From JAFGFG01 sp964442905 (GTDB lineage Archaea > Aenigmatarchaeota > Aenigmatarchaeia > QMZP01 > JAFGSV01): DNA of 11,245 nucleotides. This document shows, piece by piece, positions 1-4,900 of this stretch. The notes beneath the pieces are model-generated. The model was not told the origin of the DNA and searched no databases. It saw nothing but the letters and a program-made list of their open reading frames with translations. The DNA lies in NCBI GenBank assembly GCA_964442905.1, contig CAYUBD010000034.1:1-11245 (forward strand). The letters are read 5' to 3'. How positions within the stretch are numbered: position 1 is the first letter of the stretch; every line of letters starts with the position of its first letter. The translations under genes were made by a program, and so were the position numbers.

Positions 1-1005
1 GTTGAACGCACAGCACACGGCCTGCTTGACAGCTTCCGGCGACCTGCTGACTGAAACCACCTTACCGTTTATGGCAGTTGTCGGTGAGCCGCCAACCCCG
101 TATTTCTGATTATCCACAATGTGGACGTTGTACAGAGGATAATTTCCGCTCAGCCAGGTGCTCTGGTTAGCATAAAGCTCGCTTATCCTGAACTCCGCGT
201 CGAGGTCTGCTATGCACGAGTCTATGGTCGCACTGTCTATACCGTTCTGAACAAGGCATGAATCGCTGTCGCCCGAAACAGTGAAGCATGACGCGTAGTC
301 TACATACTTGTCCGGGTACTCGCTCTTTATGCACTCCTGGACATTGTTCTCATCGATTTCATTCTGACCATGCATTACGTAGTACACCCACTTTATCTCA
401 ATGTCGGCCTTGTCCCCCAGAAGTTCCATTACCGGGAGAACCGCCTTCTGCATCTGGAGCCCGTAAGGGCAATAAGACATTATGAATACCTCCACTACAG
501 GCTTGTCGGACTTTGTGATACCAAGCTGGCTGCATAAATCGCCCTGGCCACCGCTGGCCTGCGTGCTCTGGACCGGCAACTCTTCATTGAGGTCCGCGAC
601 ATTATTGAATATGTAGTTGCCGTCCTTGGTGGCATAATAAGGAACAGTCTGTGCCTGCCCCTGGTAGGTTATTTCAACGTTCACCTCATATGTATCAGGT
701 ATGTTCGCGTATGATTCAGCACCAACCAGCTTGATCTCTATCCCAGCGTATGAAGCTGAAAGCCTGTCCTGGAGGAAATCAACGACCTTGGCACCGACGG
801 CATCCGAGCCTATATCAGGTCCCATGGCGCTCTGAGTGACATTGCTCGCAGCACCGGTTGTTTCAGAAAAGCTGAACGTGCTGATCCTCCACCCGGCCAG
901 CACCACGATGACTACGGCTACCAGTGCATAAATAAACTGCCTGCTGCTGAGAATATCCTTTAACTCAGGCTTTTTCGCACCTTTCGCCTTTTTGGATTTC
1001 GCCAT
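1..1005 (-). CDS. Membrane-anchored DsbA/GILT-like thioredoxin-fold protein (3' end cut off by window)
   Basis: Reading the minus strand from the ATG at 1003-1005 gives 335 codons with no stop, so the C-terminus lies beyond position 1. Residues 1-20 are Lys-rich, 24-38 form one membrane helix (N-in topology predicted), 75-145 form a separate N-terminal domain, and from about 168 a thioredoxin fold begins with the motif SYCPYG (Cys179-Pro-Tyr-Gly182). The cis-proline motif GGSPT (Pro308) is present. The active-site motif is CxxG, not CxxC, as in a known archaeal subset of DsbA-family proteins; the CCAFN at the window edge also fits that subset. Extra cysteines occur at 158, 225, 240, 250, 264 and 331-332. 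Inferred role: thiol-disulfide or reductase chemistry outside the membrane, where the neighbouring Cys-containing surface proteins reside. Family assignment is fairly sure, substrate unknown. Confidence 0.85.
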   Translation of the reverse strand, partial: MAKSKKAKGAKKPELKDILSSRQFIYALVAVVIVVLAGWRISTFSFSETTGAASNVTQSAMGPDIGSDAVGAKVVDFLQDRLSASYAGIEIKLVGAESYANIPDTYEVNVEITYQGQAQTVPYYATKDGNYIFNNVADLNEELPVQSTQASGGQGDLCSQLGITKSDKPVVEVFIMSYCPYGLQMQKAVLPVMELLGDKADIEIKWVYYVMHGQNEIDENNVQECIKSEYPDKYVDYASCFTVSGDSDSCLVQNGIDSATIDSCIADLDAEFRISELYANQSTWLSGNYPLYNVHIVDNQKYGVGGSPTTAINGKVVSVSRSPEAVKQAVCCAFN

Positions 1006-1060
1006 AAGAATACCGTCCAATAACAAATTAAATTGACATAATGACTTAAATATATTGGTG
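1006..1060 (-). promoter_or_regulatory. Probable promoter of the DsbA-like gene
   Basis: On the minus strand an AT-rich TATA-like box (AATATATTTAAG, 1045-1056) lies about 45 bases before the ATG. A start site about 25 bases downstream of it would leave a leader of roughly 20 bases. That leader contains GGACGG (about 1013-1018), only a weak match to a Shine-Dalgarno site. A second AT-rich run (1021-1036) could be an alternative box. Assignment rests on spacing and composition only. Confidence 0.4.
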
Positions 1061-1072
1061 TTTTTATGAGCT

Positions 1073-1378
1073 TCATAGCTCAAGCAGCCTGCAGAACCTG
1101 CACATCTCCTTCCCCATCTGATTGGCTTTAATGCTGCCATCTGCGAGCCTTTCTGCGATATCGTTCGCAATCGCAATAAATTCGGTCTGATCCGCAAAGG
1201 GCACTCCCCTCTTCCCCCTGATGTCTTTCTTGTATTGTGAAACAGCTGGCTGCGATAAGCCCATGAGCTTCGCAGCCTTTGTCTGCGAGAAGCCGTATGA
1301 ATCTATGAGACCCTTCGCTATGAGCGCCCTCGCAACCGGAAATATCTCACTGACAGCCCTCTCGCATTTAATCTGCAT
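1073..1378 (-). CDS. Small archaeal HTH transcriptional regulator (COG2522-like) with C-terminal CxxC
   Basis: 101 residues. A Cro/XRE-type helix-turn-helix spans about residues 22-55; the core GFSQTKAAKLMGLSQPAVSQY (29-49) has the typical turn and the recognition-helix pattern LSQPAVSQY. The N-terminal region with Cys5 and the C-terminal Cys93-x-x-Cys96 (MCRFCRLL) recall the archaeal 'predicted transcriptional regulator' family COG2522. In that family a cysteine near the N-terminus and a CxxC near the end are common; metal or Fe-S binding is a plausible inference, not shown. It is divergent from the archaeosortase gene with only 26 bases between the two starts, so it may control that operon and itself. 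It lies 67 bases upstream of the DsbA-like gene on the same strand and could be co-transcribed with it. Confidence 0.85.
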   Translation of the reverse strand: MQIKCERAVSEIFPVARALIAKGLIDSYGFSQTKAAKLMGLSQPAVSQYKKDIRGKRGVPFADQTEFIAIANDIAERLADGSIKANQMGKEMCRFCRLLEL

Positions 1379-1404
1379 TTTATAACACCCTTATAATTTA
1401 GTTA
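1377..1404. promoter_or_regulatory. Compact divergent promoter region (HTH regulator / archaeosortase operon)
   Basis: The 26 bases between two divergent starts contain two AT-rich boxes. TTTTATAAC (1377-1385) is centred about 24 bases before the ATG at 1405, the usual TATA distance for a leaderless plus-strand transcript; it overlaps the first codon of the regulator. TTATAATTTA (1391-1400) lies 13-22 bases before the regulator start at 1378 on the minus strand. There is no Shine-Dalgarno site for either gene, consistent with leaderless mRNAs. Because the boxes sit inside each other's initiation regions, transcription in one direction could hinder the other. Confidence 0.5.
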
Positions 1405-1968
1405 ATGCCTAACTTTAATATGAAGTTACCAAAGCTGGGCAGGAAGGACAGGAAACTTTGGAACACCGTGATGTTCCTCGCAAGGCTGCTTATACTCTCG
1501 GCACCACTGTATCTTGTTCTGTGGCTGAACATAAGCCTGCTTCCTCTCCAGGTCATTGTCGCTTCAAACTCAGAGGTTATGATGGAAGCATTGGGCATCC
1601 AGACGGCCAGGGACGGCCTGCTGCTTTCATGCGGGGTCACTTCCCCATTCATCTTCTACATAGGCCCCGACTGCACGGGATGGAAGTCCATGCTATGCTT
1701 CTTTGCGCTCGTGTTCGCCACACTGGGCGTCACCCTGAAGAAGAGGCTTCTGGGACTCGCGATTGGGATACCTTTGATATATGCGGGCAATCTGATTAGG
1801 ATAGTGATTGTGGTCCTTGCGGAAAGGTCATACGGTCCGGAAGCCGCGGTTGTCATCCACGACTGGCTGTGGCAGGTTGGGCTCATAACGCTGGTGATTG
1901 CGCTCTGGTTTGCCTGGCTGAAGTGGGAAAATCTTAAAAAACATATAATCGCGCTAAGAGAAAGATAA
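1405..1968 (+). CDS. Archaeosortase/exosortase family transpeptidase
   Basis: 187-residue multi-pass membrane protein. After a basic N-terminus, hydrophobic segments lie at about 20-53, 78-88, 93-112, 115-140 and 155-173. The three invariant residues of the exosortase/archaeosortase superfamily are visible in order: Cys90 in GPDCTGWKSM, Arg132 in GNLIRI, and His152 in VIHDWLWQ. These are known to form the catalytic triad of this Cys transpeptidase family, which cleaves C-terminal signals (for example PGF-CTERM) and joins the product to a membrane anchor. The length is short, like single-domain archaeosortases. It heads a plus-strand cluster of pilin-like secreted proteins, with the next start only 3 bases after its stop. 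None of the complete neighbours shows an evident C-terminal sorting tripartite signal, so its substrate is unclear. Confidence 0.9.
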   Translation: MPNFNMKLPKLGRKDRKLWNTVMFLARLLILSAPLYLVLWLNISLLPLQVIVASNSEVMMEALGIQTARDGLLLSCGVTSPFIFYIGPDCTGWKSMLCFFALVFATLGVTLKKRLLGLAIGIPLIYAGNLIRIVIVVLAERSYGPEAAVVIHDWLWQVGLITLVIALWFAWLKWENLKKHIIALRER

Positions 1969-1971
1969 AGT

Positions 1972-2667
1972 ATGCGGATTGACTGGATAGTAGCTGCCGT
2001 GACGTTCCTAATGTTCGTGCTCTGGGCTTTCTCCTACTACTCACTCATAAATACCGGGGAAGCGGTTTCAGTGTCAGAGGCGGCAATGAGCGCAGCCGGG
2101 AAGATATCGGATTACACGCGCATGGATTTCTCGGCCACGCCCGCCAACATCACGGCACCGTCGGACATGGACAATGTCACGGTGTGGGCATACATGAACT
2201 GGACAGTGGAGGAGAAGAACTCCACAAGGGTAGTCACGGTGCAGCTCTCAAACCAGAGCCTCCCGTGCGGCATTTCCGGCGACAGGCTGTACTGGAAGGC
2301 GAACCTCAGTGCCGGAGGCAATCATTTTTTCATAGAGAGTGCAGGACTGGATACCTCACTGAACTGCGGCCAGTCAATCCCCCCAACAGACGAAAACCAG
2401 AGCACCCTCTGGGTGACCGAGAGCGGGGTCATATTTTCTGATGAGCGAAACAGCCTGATATGCAGCCAGATGAATCAGAGCTATCATAACACCAAGAAGA
2501 GCATAGGGATAACGTTCGATTTCAACCTGCTGATTGAGAATGCTGACGGCATCACAACATGCGGCATGCCTGTACCCGTTTCCGGAAGAAATGTATTTGT
2601 GCTCCCTGTTTCAGGCAGGCTGTGGGAAGGGGGCGCTGTCAACATGAGCGTGAGGTTGTGGCGATGA
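1972..2667 (+). CDS. Secreted, membrane-anchored, sequon-rich protein in pilin-like cluster
   Basis: 231 residues, not recognised as a named family. One N-terminal hydrophobic helix (about 5-26, IVAAVTFLMFVLWAF) preceded by only four residues including Arg2 and Asp4, followed by an extracellular domain. It has nine N-x-S/T sequons (Asn59, 68, 76, 83, 94, 111, 142, 168, 224), pointing to heavy N-glycosylation. Four cysteines (99, 132, 164, 197) could form two disulfides. The topology resembles minor pilins and pseudopilins, though the KGQ leader of its neighbours is missing. The start is 3 bases after the archaeosortase stop and its TGA overlaps the next ATG, so it is very likely translated from a shared mRNA. 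It has no C-terminal hydrophobic tail. Function unknown; a surface-structure subunit is the inference. Confidence 0.8.
   Translation: MRIDWIVAAVTFLMFVLWAFSYYSLINTGEAVSVSEAAMSAAGKISDYTRMDFSATPANITAPSDMDNVTVWAYMNWTVEEKNSTRVVTVQLSNQSLPCGISGDRLYWKANLSAGGNHFFIESAGLDTSLNCGQSIPPTDENQSTLWVTESGVIFSDERNSLICSQMNQSYHNTKKSIGITFDFNLLIENADGITTCGMPVPVSGRNVFVLPVSGRLWEGGAVNMSVRLWR
2652..2656 (+). promoter_or_regulatory. Ribosome binding site fixing the start at 2664
   Basis: GAGGT lies 7 bases before the ATG at 2664 and inside the end of the preceding gene. It supports this start over a longer in-frame reading from 2559, whose first 35 residues are Cys/Arg-rich and merely shadow the upstream gene. Confidence 0.65.
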
Positions 2668-3038
2668 AGGGACAGTGGAGAACCATAGAATCGGTAATGG
2701 CAGGAATAATCATACTGATGTTCGTGGCGGTCCTGACGTCGACTGGCATCCAGGTGTCGTCCTCCGCGACTGTGCAGGGATACAGGGCACTGGATGCTGT
2801 ATACGAGAAAGGCGTGCTGAGGGCATACGCCGCCGCCATGGACATATCTTCCATCAATTCCGAAATAGCAGCCACTGGATATATGTTCGGCTATAACCAT
2901 TCCGTGACCATATGCAACGAGAGTGCATGCACAGGTGCTGTTCCTGACAGTGAGAACGTGTGGGCATCGAGCCTGCTGCTGGCTGGTGACGGGCAGTATG
3001 AACCCATGGAGGTGATCATTTATGTCTTCAGGGACTAG
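2664..3038 (+). CDS. Small pilin-like protein with KGQ leader
   Basis: 124 residues from the ATG that overlaps the upstream TGA (ATGA). The leader MKGQWRTIESVMAGIIILMF resembles class III signal peptides: a short basic segment, a Gly/Gln cleavage zone, a Glu at +5 if cut after Gln4 (WRTIE), then a hydrophobic helix at about 10-28. Cleavage by an archaeal prepilin peptidase is therefore possible but not certain. The short mature domain has two sequons (Asn78, Asn85) and a close cysteine pair (Cys84, Cys89). Its 3' end overlaps the next gene by 17 bases and contains that gene's strong ribosome binding site, so translation is probably coupled. Likely a minor pilin or pseudopilin; specific function not recognised. 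Confidence 0.8.
   Translation: MKGQWRTIESVMAGIIILMFVAVLTSTGIQVSSSATVQGYRALDAVYEKGVLRAYAAAMDISSINSEIAATGYMFGYNHSVTICNESACTGAVPDSENVWASSLLLAGDGQYEPMEVIIYVFRD
3008..3017 (+). promoter_or_regulatory. Near-perfect Shine-Dalgarno site
   Basis: GGAGGTGATC lies 4 bases before the ATG at 3022 and within the coding end of the previous gene. It is an exact anti-16S tail complement, the strongest such site in the window. It selects the start at 3022 and suggests high or coupled translation of this KGQFF protein. Confidence 0.75.
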
Positions 3039-3585
3039 CGGCCTGAAGGGGCAGTTCTTCCTGATAGGTGCAGTCTTCATATGCGCGCTGCTGTTCTTCG
3101 GCATTTCACCTGTCATAAAGATAACCAATGCACCGGCAGAGGACATGAGCATTCTGGGTGAAAACCTGCAGAGGGAGCTGCCGCATGCGCTCAACATAGG
3201 CATCAACAGCTCCGAGCCCCTGAACACACTGTACAACTTCACGGGATTCTCAAGGGATACGGTCATGAGCCGGGGCATAGACATTGATGCCATGTGGGTG
3301 ATCTTCATACCGGAAGACGGAAGCATGAACGTCAGCGCAGGCAACTTCATGGATTCCGCGAAGACATTCGGCATAAACGTGTCAGGGACGCACACTGACA
3401 TCTATGTGGCCATTGATGCGGTAAATTCCTCTGTTTTCCCGGTTTCAGGCCCCACGTTCGATGTCACGGTAACATTCGACAGCGATGTCACTCAGGCGAC
3501 GCTGCTGACGAACAAGACAGGCATGTACTCCGTAATTGCCCTGGAAAGGGGAGAAAACACAGTGAGGAAAGAGATATTAGCCTGA
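3022..3585 (+). CDS. Pilin-like secreted protein with KGQFFLIG class III leader
   Basis: 187 residues. The segment LKGQFFLIGAVFICALLFF (8-26) is a signature leader seen in many DPANN and euryarchaeal pilin-like proteins: a basic residue, Gly-Gln at the presumed processing site, then a hydrophobic helix that acts as the assembly or anchor segment. The mature part has six sequons (Asn62, 72, 103, 119, 135, 164) and repeated beta-strand-like stretches near the end (FDVTVTFDSDV). The only cysteine (Cys21) is in the helix. It overlaps the preceding gene by 17 bases with a perfect ribosome binding site. Probable pilus or pseudopilus subunit, or a membrane-tethered glycoprotein; no specific family can be named. 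Confidence 0.8.
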   Translation: MSSGTSGLKGQFFLIGAVFICALLFFGISPVIKITNAPAEDMSILGENLQRELPHALNIGINSSEPLNTLYNFTGFSRDTVMSRGIDIDAMWVIFIPEDGSMNVSAGNFMDSAKTFGINVSGTHTDIYVAIDAVNSSVFPVSGPTFDVTVTFDSDVTQATLLTNKTGMYSVIALERGENTVRKEILA

Positions 3586-3613
3586 AAATCCAAATTAACT
3601 GTAGCGGGATTTC

Positions 3614-4333
3614 ATGAAAGGCATAATCATCAGCACCGAGGTAATATTTCTGGCCATAGTTGTGACTATGGTCTTTCTCGTGTACACCATGGCTTCCCCG
3701 ATGATATACTCAATGCAGGCCGCTTCCGTGTTCGAACAGACCAAGTCCTTCATGCTGGATCTTGACGATGCCATACAGGACGTGGCATCGCAGGGGAAGG
3801 GCAGCAGGACTACCCTTTCCGTGACCATGGGCGCAGGCACGCTCGTACTGGATGAGGAGCTTGACACACTGAAGTGGACGCTTGAGACGGACTCCATGAT
3901 AGTATCTCCCAGGAGCATGCAGCAGATAGGCAACCTCATAGTGGGCGCAAACCTGGATGTGAGGGCATACGAGAACCAGAGCCTTGGTGCATACGTGCTT
4001 GAAAACCAGCATCTCATCGTCAATCTGAAGGACATAGGCAGCGAAAGCTCATACCAGACGTACAACACCAGTGATATCCTCATGGGCGTTTACAACAAGG
4101 ACCTGGACACATGGATGGACCTTGAGAGACTGGAGATATCCATTGACAACAGCCCGGATTCCATGAACGGGACTGGTTACACTGAGATTGTCCTGGAGGG
4201 CAACACGCTTCCCAGAGGGCAGGTGAAGGCCCACATAAGCACGCCTTACGTTTTCCTGAACAACTACAGCATCACTTTCACGCTTGAGTCTGGAGCAGAT
4301 TTCCTTACGATAGAAGGTGAGGAACAATTTTAA
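3614..4333 (+). CDS. Pilin-like secreted protein (KGIIISTE leader)
   Basis: 239 residues. MKGIIISTEVIFLAIVVTMVFLVYT carries a Lys-Gly junction, a Glu six residues after it and a hydrophobic helix (about 10-30), in line with class III signal peptides. The remaining domain has four sequons (Asn121, 151, 185, 217), no cysteine, and a mix of helical (33-60) and strand-rich regions. It begins 28 bases after the previous gene; GGGAT at 3606-3610 is a weak ribosome binding site. The 3' end stops 22 bases before the next pilin-like gene. Probably a further subunit of the same envelope structure; it has no similarity to a named family that I can recognise. Confidence 0.78.
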   Translation: MKGIIISTEVIFLAIVVTMVFLVYTMASPMIYSMQAASVFEQTKSFMLDLDDAIQDVASQGKGSRTTLSVTMGAGTLVLDEELDTLKWTLETDSMIVSPRSMQQIGNLIVGANLDVRAYENQSLGAYVLENQHLIVNLKDIGSESSYQTYNTSDILMGVYNKDLDTWMDLERLEISIDNSPDSMNGTGYTEIVLEGNTLPRGQVKAHISTPYVFLNNYSITFTLESGADFLTIEGEEQF

Positions 4334-4355
4334 GGACAGCGCACAAATAATAAAC

Positions 4356-4865
4356 ATGAAAGCGCTGTCTCCTATCGTTTCGGTTGTTATACTCATAGTC
4401 ATTTCCCTTTCAATAGCATCGCTCGTGTCCACATGGATGTACAAGCTTGTCACCACAACCACGAACGAGACCGGCAGCACAACGCAGCAGATGGTGAGGT
4501 GCAGGAATGCCGGACTGGATTTCGACACGAACTACGGCTACTACGGCGTGCAGTCGAACTTCAGCGGCAATGTGAGCGCGAACGGGACGGACTGGATCAG
4601 GATAAAGATTGTGAACACCGGGGCCATAGACCTTTACGGCTTCACGGTCGAGGCGACGCTGCTCAACAATTCCATGGAGCAGATAGAGCATTACAGTCTC
4701 ACATCCGCCAGCGAAAAGACATCCTCGTACCCGCTAAGGTCGTCTGAATCAGCCATCATAACGGCCAACATAACCTATGATATCAACGAAAGCACCACGA
4801 CGCTCGCAGACGTCAAGATTCTCAATACGGTCTGCCCCGAAGTGGCACCAAGCATTGAATTATAA
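4356..4865 (+). CDS. Archaeal pilin / archaellin-like protein (Pilin_N type)
   Basis: 169 residues from the ATG at 4356. The N-terminus MKALSPIVSVVILIVISLSIASLV matches the widespread archaeal pilin N-terminal pattern (KxLSPVVxxVxLIxIxxxxA), the segment normally cut by prepilin peptidase and buried in the pilus core. The extracellular domain has seven sequons (Asn37, 68, 72, 76, 104, 138, 144), one Cys pair at distance (49 and 160) that could close a disulfide, and an immunoglobulin-like strand pattern (WIRIKIVNTGAIDLYGF). An in-frame GTG at 4317 would add 13 polar residues; I prefer 4356 because pilin leaders of this class begin right at MKxLSP. This is the clearest pilin of the cluster and could be the major subunit. 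Confidence 0.85.
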   Translation: MKALSPIVSVVILIVISLSIASLVSTWMYKLVTTTTNETGSTTQQMVRCRNAGLDFDTNYGYYGVQSNFSGNVSANGTDWIRIKIVNTGAIDLYGFTVEATLLNNSMEQIEHYSLTSASEKTSSYPLRSSESAIITANITYDINESTTTLADVKILNTVCPEVAPSIEL

Positions 4866-4900
4866 TTTTTATAACAGAAAACCATAATATATGTGATAAC
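4866..4900 (+). promoter_or_regulatory. Possible internal promoter of the coiled-coil gene
   Basis: The 35-base gap is strongly AT-rich. TTTTTATAAC (4866-4875) is centred about 30 bases before the ATG at 4901, a plausible TATA distance, and a second box (ATAATATATG, 4884-4893) is closer. GTGAT (4893-4897) is a weak ribosome binding site. The coiled-coil gene may thus be transcribed on its own as well as by read-through from the pilin genes. Confidence 0.4.

Noticed and set aside
1068..1081. Hairpin GAGCT-tcat-AGCTC at the end of the HTH gene as a terminator
   Set aside because: It overlaps the stop codon and is followed on the minus strand by A-rich, not T-rich, sequence.
2559..2663. Upstream start for the KGQ protein at 2664
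   Set aside because: The extra 35 residues are Arg/Cys-rich, overlap the previous gene and would bury the leader peptide; the GAGGT site favours 2664.
2484..3401. Long minus-strand reading frame (305 codons) opposite three pilin-like genes
   Set aside because: It is antisense to genes with overlapping starts, good ribosome binding sites and class III leaders. Its own translation is rich in Met, His, Ser and Pro, with no domain pattern.
4317..4355. GTG start adding 13 residues to the KALSP pilin
   Set aside because: Pilin leaders of this type begin directly at MKxLSP; the extension is polar and overlaps the preceding gene. It cannot be fully excluded because no strong ribosome binding site lies before 4356.
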